From NCBI GenBank assembly GCA_016218915.1, contig JACRCQ010000072.1:62001-126000 (forward strand): a DNA stretch of 64,000 bases. Direction: 5' to 3'. Below the pieces are notes generated by a model. It worked only from the letters and a program-made list of their open reading frames with translations, had not been told where the DNA came from and did no database searches. Positions within the stretch are counted from its first letter, which is position 1. Every line of letters starts with the position of its first letter. This document shows positions 24,550-32,716 of the stretch, in pieces. A program made the translations under genes and the position numbers. The DNA comes from Deltaproteobacteria bacterium (lineage in GTDB: Bacteria; Myxococcota_A; Polyangia; Polyangiales; Polyangiaceae).

Positions 24550-27348
24550 ATGTCCACTGAAATGCCCAAAGCCTACGATCCCAAGGATGTCGAGCCCCGC
24601 TGGTACGCCTTCTGGATCGAAAACAACGCGTTCCGTGCTGACCCCTCCCCGGATGACAAGCGCCCTGTCTACGTGATCCCCATGCCGCCCCCCAACGTCA
24701 CCGGGGCGCTTCACATGGGCCACGCGCTGATGACCACGATCGAGGACGTGCTCTTGCGTCACAAGCGCATGCAGGGCTTCAACACGCTCTACCAGCCCGG
24801 CATCGACCACGCGGGCATCGCGACGCAGACCGTGGTCGAGCGAATCCTGCGCGCCGAGGGAAAGTCGCGCCATGACCTGGGCCGGCCAGCGTTCCTCGAG
24901 CGGATCTGGCAGTGGAAGGCCAAGAGCGGCGGACGCATCAACGATCAGCAGCGCGTGCTGGGCGCGTCGGCCGATTGGCCGCGCCTGAAGTTCACCATGG
25001 ATCCGGACATGACGCGCGCAGTGCGCGAGGCGTTCGTCCGGCTGCACGACGAAGGCCTGATCTACCGAGCTACGCGTCTGATCAACTGGTGCTCGGATTG
25101 CCGCACGGCCTTGAGCGATCTCGAAGTGGAGAACGAAGAGGGCGCGCAGGGCGAGATGTTCCAGTTCGCCTACCCGATCTCGCAAGCAGACGGCGGCGGC
25201 GAGATCGTGGTCGCCACCACGCGTCCCGAGACCATGCTTGGAGACACCGCTGTCGCGGTGCACCCCGACGATCCCCGCTACAAGCACCTGCACGGCAAGC
25301 GGCTGCGCCATCCGATCCTCGATCGCGAGATCCCGATCATCACCGACTCGATCCTCGTGGACCCGAAGTTCGGCACCGGCGCTGTGAAGGTCACCCCGGC
25401 TCACGACTTCAACGACTTCGCGACCGGCAAGCGCCACAAGCTCGAGGAGATCAACATCCTGGAGCTCGACGGCAAGCTCAACGCGAATGCAGGCAAGTTC
25501 GCGGGCATGACGGTCAAGGAGTCGCGCAAGGCGGTCAAGAAGGAGCTAGAAGCGCTGGGGCTCACCCGCGGCACCCAGAAGCACGCGCTCTCCCTTCCGC
25601 GTTGCCAGCGATGCGAGACCGTGGTCGAGCCGATGATCTCCACCCAGTGGTTCGTGCAGATGAAGCCGCTGGCCGAGCCTGCGCTGCAGGCGGTCAACGA
25701 TGGACGCACGGTGATCATCCCGGCCGAGTGGAAGAAGACCTACGATCACTTCCTGGAGAACATCCAGGATTGGTGCATCTCGCGGCAGCTGTGGTGGGGG
25801 CACCAAATCCCGGCGTGGTACTGCGGCGCGTGCGGCGAGGTGACCGTGTCGCGCGACGACACGGTCGACAAATGCTCCAAGTGCGGGTCGGACAAGATGC
25901 GCCAGGACGACGACGTGCTCGACACGTGGTTCTCGAGCGCGCTTTGGCCGTTCTCCACCCTCGGCTGGCCGGATCAGACCGACTTCCTCAAGAAGTTCTA
26001 CCCGGCGTCGGACATGGAGACCGGATACGACATCCTGTTCTTCTGGGTCGCACGCATGATGATGATGGGCCTGCACTTCATGGGAGAAGTGCCGTTCCGC
26101 CGCGTGCTCTTGCACGGTCTCGTGGTCGACGAGAACGGCGACAAGATGAGCAAGGTCAAAGGCAACGTGATCGACCCGCTCGACCTGATCTACGGAGCGT
26201 CGTTCGATCAAGTGGTCGCCAAGGCTTTGCCCGGTGCGCCCCCGGGCGATGCGCTGACCCGCTTCAAGAAGGCCTATCCCTCCGCTTCGCAGCTGGGTAC
26301 CGGGTTTCCTGCGTTCGGCGCGGACGCGGTCCGATTCACGCTCTGCTCGTATTCGCCTCAGGCCAAGCGAATCGCGCTCGCTCCCAAGCGCATCGAAGGG
26401 TACCGCAACTTCTGCAACAAGATCTGGAACGCGGTGCGCTACTCGATGACGTACATCGAAGCCGTGGCCGTGACCGAGGCGCCGCCGCCCGCTACCGCGC
26501 TCGCGAACCGCTGGATCCTGTCTCGGCTGATCAGCGCCGTCGAAGCCTCCACCAAGGGCATCGACGAGTTCCGCCTCGATGACGCCTCGGGCGCGCTCTA
26601 CCACTTCTTCTGGGACGAGCTGTGCTCCTGGTACCTGGAGCTGACCAAGCCCGTGTTCCTCGCTGGAAGCGAAGAGCTCAAGAACGAGACCCGCGCGGTG
26701 CTCGCGCACGCGATCCAGGTCGCGGTGAGGGCATTGCACCCCTTCATTCCGTTCATCTCCGAGGAGCTCTGGCATCGGGTCCCACGCGCAGTTGGTATGC
26801 CGGATACGGTCTCGCTGGCGCGCTACCCGACCGCGATCGACGGCAGGCTGGATGCGGCGGCCGAAGCGGACATGCAGATCGTGCAGAACGTGATCGTGGC
26901 AGCACGCACGATCCGGGCAGAGCACGAGGTGCACCCGGGCGCCGAGATCCCCCTCCTGCTGCGGGCAGCCGATCCATCGGTGCGAGAGCTGCTCGCGCGC
27001 GAGATGGTCAGCATTCGCACCCTGGTCAAGACCCAGGGCGACCCGCAGATCGAACCAGCAGGATCGCCCCGCCCCCGCGGCAGCGTGATGAGCGTCGCAG
27101 GTCCGGTCGAAGTGCTGGTCGGCCTGTCAGGCCTCGTCGAGGGCGCGCGCGAGAAGGAGCGCGTCCAGCGTGAGATCAAGAAGGTCGAAAAAGACATCGT
27201 GGTGACCGACAAGAAGCTCTCGTCACCCAGCTTCGTGGACAAGGCTCCAGCCGAGGTCGTGGCCGAGACCCGTACCAACCTCGAAGCGTTGCGCCGCAAG
27301 CGCACGCAGCTCGACGAGGCGTTGGCGATCGCGGACGAGCTGGGGTGA
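24550..27348 (+). CDS. valS: Valyl-tRNA synthetase
   Basis: 932 residues, full length for bacterial ValS. It charges tRNA-Val. The class-I HIGH-type motif is PPNVTGALHMGHAL (about residue 50) and the KMSKS loop is DKMSKVKGN (about 531). The editing (CP1) domain carries ATTRPETMLGDTAVAVHP. The anticodon-binding region follows, and a C-terminal coiled coil (REKERVQREIKKVEKDI onward) matches the usual ValS tail. No Shine-Dalgarno is seen before the ATG at 24550; a second ATG four codons on is also without one. Direct repeats and an extended -10 lie immediately upstream. Confidence 0.97.
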   Translation: MSTEMPKAYDPKDVEPRWYAFWIENNAFRADPSPDDKRPVYVIPMPPPNVTGALHMGHALMTTIEDVLLRHKRMQGFNTLYQPGIDHAGIATQTVVERILRAEGKSRHDLGRPAFLERIWQWKAKSGGRINDQQRVLGASADWPRLKFTMDPDMTRAVREAFVRLHDEGLIYRATRLINWCSDCRTALSDLEVENEEGAQGEMFQFAYPISQADGGGEIVVATTRPETMLGDTAVAVHPDDPRYKHLHGKRLRHPILDREIPIITDSILVDPKFGTGAVKVTPAHDFNDFATGKRHKLEEINILELDGKLNANAGKFAGMTVKESRKAVKKELEALGLTRGTQKHALSLPRCQRCETVVEPMISTQWFVQMKPLAEPALQAVNDGRTVIIPAEWKKTYDHFLENIQDWCISRQLWWGHQIPAWYCGACGEVTVSRDDTVDKCSKCGSDKMRQDDDVLDTWFSSALWPFSTLGWPDQTDFLKKFYPASDMETGYDILFFWVARMMMMGLHFMGEVPFRRVLLHGLVVDENGDKMSKVKGNVIDPLDLIYGASFDQVVAKALPGAPPGDALTRFKKAYPSASQLGTGFPAFGADAVRFTLCSYSPQAKRIALAPKRIEGYRNFCNKIWNAVRYSMTYIEAVAVTEAPPPATALANRWILSRLISAVEASTKGIDEFRLDDASGALYHFFWDELCSWYLELTKPVFLAGSEELKNETRAVLAHAIQVAVRALHPFIPFISEELWHRVPRAVGMPDTVSLARYPTAIDGRLDAAAEADMQIVQNVIVAARTIRAEHEVHPGAEIPLLLRAADPSVRELLAREMVSIRTLVKTQGDPQIEPAGSPRPRGSVMSVAGPVEVLVGLSGLVEGAREKERVQREIKKVEKDIVVTDKKLSSPSFVDKAPAEVVAETRTNLEALRRKRTQLDEALAIADELG

Positions 27349-27362
27349 GGCAGCGCAGCGCG

Positions 27363-27391
27363 TTGACGGAACCAGCCCCGCTCTTTATTCG
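27363..27391 (+). promoter_or_regulatory. Possible promoter TTGACG-17-TATTCG
   Basis: TTGACG at 27363-27368 and TATTCG at 27386-27391 have ideal spacing. It would drive the small gene at 27484 with a leader of about 85 bases that includes the palindrome and hairpin below. Confidence 0.45.
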
Positions 27392-27420
27392 TGACAACCG
27401 TGAAACAATGCGCTATTGGT

Positions 27421-27438
27421 CTAGGTAGTATTGCCTAG
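27421..27438. promoter_or_regulatory. Inverted repeat CTAGGTA-n4-TGCCTAG
   Basis: The two arms match at 6 of 7 positions with a four-base spacer. CTAGG is rare in this GC-rich DNA. Its position downstream of the candidate promoter suits a repressor operator. Confidence 0.45.
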
Positions 27439-27442
27439 GTAA

Positions 27443-27462
27443 TGGCCCCTTTCTGCGGGCCA
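27443..27462 (+). promoter_or_regulatory. Leader hairpin TGGCCC-n8-GGGCCA
   Basis: A perfect 6-base stem with an 8-base loop sits 12 bases before the GAGGA ribosome site of the small gene. It could affect translation or mRNA stability. Confidence 0.4.
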
Positions 27463-27483
27463 AGAGCATATACTGAGGACCGT

Positions 27484-27663
27484 ATGCGCATTCTGGCAGA
27501 CACAATCCGGGCGAGCCGCGTTTGCACTCGCCCTCAGGCCGTCACCGTCACCGCCGACTACGCCATCGTCGTCGAACAAGACAACGTGCTGATCGATCGA
27601 CCTCCCAGCGAGAACGGAACCTCTCGCACCGTCGATCTCAGGCCAGCATCCCTGCCGAACTGA
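27484..27663 (+). CDS. Candidate small protein, 59 residues
   Basis: The ATG at 27484 is preceded by GAGGA with 4-base spacing, and the frame shows the high third-position GC expected of real genes here. The product has a basic N-terminal half (MRILADTIRASRVCTRP) and an acidic middle (DYAIVVEQDNVLIDRP), with one Cys and no signal or membrane segment. Upstream are a candidate promoter, a palindrome and a hairpin. A Rho-independent terminator starts 33 bases after the stop, so it would be a self-contained transcription unit. I recognise no family. The alternative is that the RNA itself is the product. Confidence 0.5.
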   Translation: MRILADTIRASRVCTRPQAVTVTADYAIVVEQDNVLIDRPPSENGTSRTVDLRPASLPN

Positions 27664-27696
27664 CCTACGCCGTCTGGCGGCACACCAACAAGACTC

Positions 27697-27734
27697 GAGC
27701 CGATGCCCCGCCCGTGGGGCCGGCTCCCATTTTG
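27697..27734 (+). terminator. Rho-independent terminator after the small gene
   Basis: GAGCCG and CGGCTC form the outer stem around an inner CCCC/GGGG stem, followed by CCATTTT. The T-run is on the plus-strand side. Confidence 0.7.
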
Positions 27735-27744
27735 TCCTGCAGGG

Positions 27745-28935
27745 TCAGTGGACGGTATGCCAGCGGCCGTCGTGCTCGACCTTGGGCACAGGCTCACCGT
27801 TGGCGGCGCGCACCGGCGGGGCCGGGAACGACAGGGCCTGATCGCGATGGCTGATGATGACGTGGACCGGGGGACGCTCGCGCGCCTCCTTGGCCCTGCG
27901 ATCCTCCTCCGCCTCCTCGCGCGCCCAACGCGCCAGCGTCTTGCGCGTGTCCCTGCGTCGCTTGAGAAACGCCAGCCCGACCAGCACGATCGCGCCGATC
28001 CAGAGCAGGCCTCCGCCGAGGATCACCGGAGCCCAGCTGAACCGCTTGTTCAGCTCCTCGCGCCACTGGAACTCGAGCCGCCGCAAGTCCGACGAGTAGG
28101 CATCGGTGATGGCGCGATCAAAGGGCTCACCGCGCTCGAGACGTTCGATGAACATGTTGAAGCGGGCCCGGTCCTGCCTTCGAAGCAGGTAGCGGACGAA
28201 GTCCGCGGATTGGGCGTAGGCGATGGACGCCAGGTCGCTGTGTGCGGGGAAGCTTCGATCGAGGTCGCTCATCGGCAGCAGACGCTTGGCCAGCGTCGCG
28301 GTCCACAACGTCTTGGTCCTCACGAGCGAGCTCTCACCGGATGCGTGGACTGCGTAGCCTTCGTTGAACCATCGAGGCACAGCGTGCCCGCCCACCGCGT
28401 CGTGCAGCGCCTGGTGCGCCAGCTCGTGCTTGAGCACCTCGGTGAGGTTCGGTGGCTCCGAGGAGTTGGGGGCGACCAGCGAGATGATCACCAAGCGCAA
28501 GCGGGCATAGGTGACGCCCTCCGCATAGTCGGGCGGCGGCATGCCCACCGGCGCAAGCGCCGCCATCTCCTCGAACGTACGCGCGATGCGAACGTCGACC
28601 TGATCGAGCACGGGGCGTCCCAGCTCCGCGGCAAGCTCTGCGCGTACGTCGTTGGCCGCTTCGAGCAGGTAGCTGATGCGACCTTCCTGGGAAGACGGAT
28701 AGGAAAAGCGAATCCACCCCTCGTCGCGACTCTTGAACGTCGAGGGCGGCGAAGGGATCACGATCGCCTCTGCCGGCATGCTCACATCGGGCATGTCGCG
28801 CGGCGCCAGCAGCTTCGGCTCATCGGCGCGCGTCGAACGAGCCAGAGACAGGACCAGCACGAGCGCGGCCAGCAGCGACAACGCGATGGCTCGTGTGAAC
28901 CAGAAGAGCTTTCGCTTGGAGATGCGACCGTTCAT
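27745..28935 (-). CDS. Membrane-anchored MA-type metallopeptidase
   Basis: 396 residues. An N-terminal hydrophobic signal or anchor (about 12-33) is followed by a periplasmic domain. It carries the zinc motif HELAHQALHD (about residue 168) and, 15-25 residues on, PRWFNEGYAVHASG, the pattern of the gluzincin Peptidase_MA family (HExxH plus downstream Glu). A C-terminal membrane helix (ILGGGLLWIGAIVLVGLAFL) is followed by a basic cytoplasmic tail of about 75 residues. So the catalytic domain lies between two membrane anchors. The start overlaps the stop of the upstream gene by ATGA. The substrate is unknown; the co-encoded partner may be regulator or target. Confidence 0.78.
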   Translation of the reverse strand: MNGRISKRKLFWFTRAIALSLLAALVLVLSLARSTRADEPKLLAPRDMPDVSMPAEAIVIPSPPSTFKSRDEGWIRFSYPSSQEGRISYLLEAANDVRAELAAELGRPVLDQVDVRIARTFEEMAALAPVGMPPPDYAEGVTYARLRLVIISLVAPNSSEPPNLTEVLKHELAHQALHDAVGGHAVPRWFNEGYAVHASGESSLVRTKTLWTATLAKRLLPMSDLDRSFPAHSDLASIAYAQSADFVRYLLRRQDRARFNMFIERLERGEPFDRAITDAYSSDLRRLEFQWREELNKRFSWAPVILGGGLLWIGAIVLVGLAFLKRRRDTRKTLARWAREEAEEDRRAKEARERPPVHVIISHRDQALSFPAPPVRAANGEPVPKVEHDGRWHTVH

Positions 28936-29660
28936 GGTCCGACTCTTCCTTGAAGATGGATCGTGTCGGACGTGTCGTCACGGCGGATTGTGAACGCCAG
29001 GACTGCCGCGCCCGCAGCAGCGCCGATCGCGCCCCAGAACCAGCCTGAGGTCAGCACGCTCTTGGCTGGGGACGGGGCAGGGGAAGGCACCGTGGTTCGC
29101 GACGCGACCGCATGGGCGTGCAGCCAGGCCACGGAAGAATCCCAGCTGGCAGCGTCGCTGGCGTCAGGTCGCATCCAGAGGTCCGGGGTGACGAAGGATC
29201 GGGTCGAGGATGCAAACAGTCGAGCTCGCGGATGGGACGGGTCAGCCGCAAAGACGAAGAGCAGGCTCGCGCCTTCGAGGTCCGCGGAGATCGAGGAGGC
29301 GAGCCGTGCAGCGATCGGATCGTCGAGCTTCATCGCGCTGCGCGCGTTCGCAAGCTCCACCAATCGCGCATCTGCATGCTGCGAGGGCGCCTCTCCTGCC
29401 AACACACGCGCCGTCGCATCGTCGAGCCGTGCCGGGCGGAGCAGCGGATCAGCGTAGACCCGGCTGGCCAGCGCCCAGGTGGCATCCACCGAGTGCTTTC
29501 CCACGGCGACCACTGCCACGCCGCGGTGCAGGTCGATCGGGGCCGAGGCCGCGGCTGCGGAGCGCGGCGTCGTCTGCGCTGAGGCGGGCGCAGCGGTCCA
29601 CGCGGGGCCCGAGACGGCAAGGAGCGCAAGGGCGAACGGCCATTTCGGGCTCGGTGGCAT
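28932..29660 (-). CDS. Secreted protein with C-terminal membrane helix, function unknown
   Basis: 242 residues. A signal peptide ends near AAPASAQ. A soluble region of about 160 residues follows (HRGVAVVAVGKHSVDATWAL, ASLLFVFAADPSHPRARLFA, MRPDASDAASWDSSVAWLHA). A Pro/Ser linker then leads to a single membrane helix (WFWGAIGAAAGAAVLAFTI) and a short charged tail. I do not recognise the domain. It is translationally coupled (ATGA) to the membrane metallopeptidase downstream, which suggests the two work together. Confidence 0.7.
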   Translation of the reverse strand: MPPSPKWPFALALLAVSGPAWTAAPASAQTTPRSAAAASAPIDLHRGVAVVAVGKHSVDATWALASRVYADPLLRPARLDDATARVLAGEAPSQHADARLVELANARSAMKLDDPIAARLASSISADLEGASLLFVFAADPSHPRARLFASSTRSFVTPDLWMRPDASDAASWDSSVAWLHAHAVASRTTVPSPAPSPAKSVLTSGWFWGAIGAAAGAAVLAFTIRRDDTSDTIHLQGRVGP

Positions 29661-29740
29661 GTGAGTCGACGTTAAGAACGACCGGAGAGTACGTCAACAC
29701 CGCGACAGCAATGTCCGATCCGACCGGTCGGCCGGGTCGC

Positions 29741-31711
29741 TCAGTCCCGCGGGAGCTTGCCGAACAGCTTCATCGCGGATGCTGGCAGATCGCCGCACGC
29801 ATCAGGTCCCAGATCCTTCCACTCGTGCGGGTCTGCTTGCACGTCGTAGCAATGCCAGGACAGGTCCCACTGCCTTGCCTCGAGCTTCATCCTGCCGCGC
29901 AGCATGCCCCAGTTCCTGAACGGGCAGCCCCAGACCGCCGCACAATTGGTCAGCGGCACGGCACGCTCCTGCATCGGGCGCAGCATGCTTTGTCCGAGCA
30001 TCCGCGCCCGGTGACGCCCCGTCTCCGGCGCATCCCACAATCCCATCAGATCGAGCATGGTGGGAGCGAAGTCCAGGTGTGTCGTGTAGGCCCTGGATGC
30101 CTGCTCGAGCGCTGCACGCTCCGCGTTCGTCAACGTTCCGGGTGGAGCGTCGACCCAACCCGGCACGTGGATCTCCTCATCGAGCACGGAGTTGGTGTGC
30201 CCGAGCTGGCCGTGCTCGCGGAACGCCTCGGCGTGATCGGAGGTGAACAGGATCACGGTGCGCGGTCCCGCAGGCAGGGCACGCACGCCTTTGATCAAGT
30301 CCGCGGTCGCCATGTCGCTCAGGTAGATCGAGTTGCGGTAGTAGTTGACGAACTCGCTGGTGCGATCCGGATCCTTGGTGTCGTCGCACGGCTGGAATGG
30401 CGCGTGCTTCAGATCGACCCTGTAGGGGAAGTGCGTGTTCGAGTAGTGCACGACCGCGAAGAACGGCTCCCGGAGATCCGCGATGTGCTTGAGCCCCTCG
30501 CTGGTGGCCATCTCGTCAGGAGCGCCGATGTCCAGATCCGATGCTGGATCGAGATCGAGCGCGTCGGCGCGATGCTTGAGCGGCAGCTCCTTGAGGAACG
30601 TGCGCGCGTCCGCGAAGTCGAGGTTCTGGCTCGTCGTGTACGACGTCTCCCACCCTGCCGCGTGGGCGTAGTCCCAGAGCATCGGGCTGCTGCGCACCGC
30701 CTCGGCGCTGTCCACCGGGCTGGTGCCGGACCAGAGCACGATCTCGGAGATCGCGGTGGTCGAGCTCACCGAGCGAAGCGCGAGAAGGGGCGTGCGCGCA
30801 GGTGAAGCTGCATTGCTGTGGGGCGTGAGCTTGCACTCAGGGTCGTAGGCCGTGCAGACCGAGTCGAATCTCTCGCTCTCGGACAGCACGAGCAGCACGT
30901 TGCGCGGGCGCGAAGGGCTGGCCACGAGCGCGGGCAGGTAGTCCGGCTTGCGCGTCGAAGGGCTCACCCATTGCTCCGACGACAGCCCGGTCCTGGCTGC
31001 GACCACACGACCCAGGGCATGCATGAAGATCACGTCGGGCGTGGATGCCTGCGCCTTGCGAAACGAGCAGGGGGCCCAGAGCGTCACCACGATCGCCACC
31101 GGCGCAACCAGCGTCGCAATGCGTCGCTGCGTGCGCGTGGGGCGGATCAGCCGTCGACCGGCCACGAGCAACGCGACGATCACGAGCGAAGGGGGAACGA
31201 CGAAGCGTGCGAAGTTGGACGCATCGGCCGCGACCTGGTTGACCACGCTTCGGCCGACCGAGGCGCCGAAGCTTGCCGCATCCGCGTTGAGATAGGTGAC
31301 GTATTGGTCGAAGAAGTAGCGCTGCCCGCCGAGCAGGAAGATCGACAGCAGGATCGCGACGAGGGCAGCGAGCCAGCGCAGCAAGCCGCGGGATCGGGAA
31401 GCCAGCACGATGAGCGACGCCCACAGGATCAGCGTCTCGATGGACGACAGCAGGTAGGTGCCGGCTTCGAGCGAGCGGAAGTGCGCGATCCGCGTCGGGC
31501 GGGTCCACACATCGAGCAGCCAGACGAGCGCCACCGGCAGCGCGAGGGTCGCTGCGGCGAGGCGGCGTCGCCAGCGCGCACGACGTCGCAAGGCTGCGAT
31601 CCTCGAAGAGGCAGGCTGCGCGCCGCCCAGCGAGGGCGTCGCAGATGTGGCGCTGGTGGCGTGCATGGGTGAGCAGCGAGATGAAAGGATCTGCGCAAGG
31701 ATAGGCCGCAT
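29741..31711 (-). CDS. LtaS-like membrane sulfatase-family enzyme
   Basis: 656 residues from the ATG at 31711; an ATG at 31666 is also possible and neither has a clear ribosome site. A basic N terminus is followed by four or five membrane helices (to about residue 180). The extracytoplasmic alkaline-phosphatase-superfamily domain has NVLLVLSESERFDSV at the first metal site, SSTTAISEIVLWSGTSP around the nucleophile, YSNTHFPYRVD, and ILFTSDHAEAFREHGQLGH for metal binding. The Cys/Ser formylglycine motif is missing. The layout fits phosphoglycerol or phosphoethanolamine transferases acting on envelope lipids or glycans. It is the second such enzyme in the window and only distantly similar to the one at 10647. 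Confidence 0.78.
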   Translation of the reverse strand: MRPILAQILSSRCSPMHATSATSATPSLGGAQPASSRIAALRRRARWRRRLAAATLALPVALVWLLDVWTRPTRIAHFRSLEAGTYLLSSIETLILWASLIVLASRSRGLLRWLAALVAILLSIFLLGGQRYFFDQYVTYLNADAASFGASVGRSVVNQVAADASNFARFVVPPSLVIVALLVAGRRLIRPTRTQRRIATLVAPVAIVVTLWAPCSFRKAQASTPDVIFMHALGRVVAARTGLSSEQWVSPSTRKPDYLPALVASPSRPRNVLLVLSESERFDSVCTAYDPECKLTPHSNAASPARTPLLALRSVSSTTAISEIVLWSGTSPVDSAEAVRSSPMLWDYAHAAGWETSYTTSQNLDFADARTFLKELPLKHRADALDLDPASDLDIGAPDEMATSEGLKHIADLREPFFAVVHYSNTHFPYRVDLKHAPFQPCDDTKDPDRTSEFVNYYRNSIYLSDMATADLIKGVRALPAGPRTVILFTSDHAEAFREHGQLGHTNSVLDEEIHVPGWVDAPPGTLTNAERAALEQASRAYTTHLDFAPTMLDLMGLWDAPETGRHRARMLGQSMLRPMQERAVPLTNCAAVWGCPFRNWGMLRGRMKLEARQWDLSWHCYDVQADPHEWKDLGPDACGDLPASAMKLFGKLPRD

Positions 31712-31755
31712 CGGGGGGCGGGCAACAAAAGACGACGCAGCGGTCGCAGTCGCGC

Positions 31756-31784
31756 TTGACGAAAGCGAAACAGGAAGCTAGAAC
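31756..31784 (+). promoter_or_regulatory. tRNA promoter TTGACG-17-TAGAAC
   Basis: TTGACG at 31756-31761 and TAGAAC at 31779-31784 are spaced by 17 bases and end 37 bases before tRNA-Arg. Confidence 0.65.
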
Positions 31785-31821
31785 GCGCTTCCGCGTTGTC
31801 CAAGCGACACCGCGGAGGTCT

Positions 31822-31895
<74 letters not shown>

Positions 31896-31934
31896 CTTCG
31901 GAATCGGCGGGCGCACTTTGAAAACTTACTTCCC

Positions 31935-32007
31935 GGGCCAGTAGCTCAATTGGTAGAGCAGCGGACTCTTAATCCGGAGGCTCAGGGTTCGAGTCCCTGC
32001 TGGCCCA
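31935..32007 (+). tRNA. tRNA-Lys (anticodon CTT)
   Basis: The acceptor arms GGGCCAG and CTGGCCC pair fully. The D-arm is GCTC/GAGC, the anticodon loop CTCTTAA gives CTT, and the T-loop is TTCGAGT. CCA is not encoded. It lies 39 bases after tRNA-Arg and is probably transcribed with it. Confidence 0.96.
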
Positions 32008-32017
32008 CTCAGACTTT

Positions 32018-32061
32018 CACCGAGGATCGGCGTCATCGCAGACCTCGGTGTTCTTGTTTTG
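32018..32061 (+). terminator. Terminator of the tRNA unit
   Basis: CACCGAGG and CCTCGGTG form an 8-base stem around a 17-base loop, followed by TTCTTGTTTTG. Confidence 0.7.
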
Positions 32062-32088
32062 TCCCCACGCGCTCCTGACGCCGTCCAG

Positions 32089-32664
32089 CTAGCGCAGGCC
32101 CGGCTGCTCCAACACGCCCTCGAAGATCGCGTCGACCTCGAGAGTGCACTCGATCGACTCCAGGCGCAGCTTCTGCCCCTTGCCTGCCTCGGACAGCACC
32201 CATCCCTGGTCGCTTCGGCGATACACCTCGATGTGAGGCTCGTGCTGATCGACGAGCACGTACTCGCGCAGCGAAGGCATCTTCCTGTAGTGCTCGGCCT
32301 TCCTTCCCCGATCGAACGCCTCGGTCGAGTCGCTCAGGACTTCCACGACGACCGTAGGGTTCACCACCGTGGAATCGTCTTCAGGATCGCGCTCGATCGG
32401 TCCGCACACCACACTCGCATCCGGGTAGGTCACCAGATCCCCGGCACGTATCCGCAGATCCGAGCTGAAGGCGCGACAAGGGCGGCCACGCAGTTGCTGC
32501 AGCAGCGAAGCGCCAACCGAAAGGATCAACGCCGCATGCTCAGGCGTTCCCCCGGACATGTCGAACACCTCGCCGTCGACCCACTGGTGCTTGATCTCAC
32601 TGGCTCGCTCTGCAGCGACATACTGCGCGAAGGCGATAGGCCCTGTGGGAGCGCGGGCGGTCAT
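32089..32664 (-). CDS. Uma2/DUF820-family PD-(D/E)xK nuclease-like protein
   Basis: 191 residues from the ATG at 32664. The typical Uma2 fold markers are visible: HQWVDGEVFDMSGGTPEHA, YPDASVVCGP with the active-site Asp, PTVVVEVLSDSTEAFDRG with the Glu, and REYVLVDQHEPHIEVYRR. The family is related to restriction endonuclease folds and is abundant in cyanobacteria and large-genome bacteria; its role is unclear. It sits beside the tRNA cluster, a common place for integrated genes, but no integrase or direct repeat is seen. Confidence 0.82.
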   Translation of the reverse strand: MTARAPTGPIAFAQYVAAERASEIKHQWVDGEVFDMSGGTPEHAALILSVGASLLQQLRGRPCRAFSSDLRIRAGDLVTYPDASVVCGPIERDPEDDSTVVNPTVVVEVLSDSTEAFDRGRKAEHYRKMPSLREYVLVDQHEPHIEVYRRSDQGWVLSEAGKGQKLRLESIECTLEVDAIFEGVLEQPGLR

Positions 32665-32716
32665 TCCGTCAGTATGCCACGACGAACGGCTCGAGGGCAG
32701 CAAGGCCCCGAGCCGC

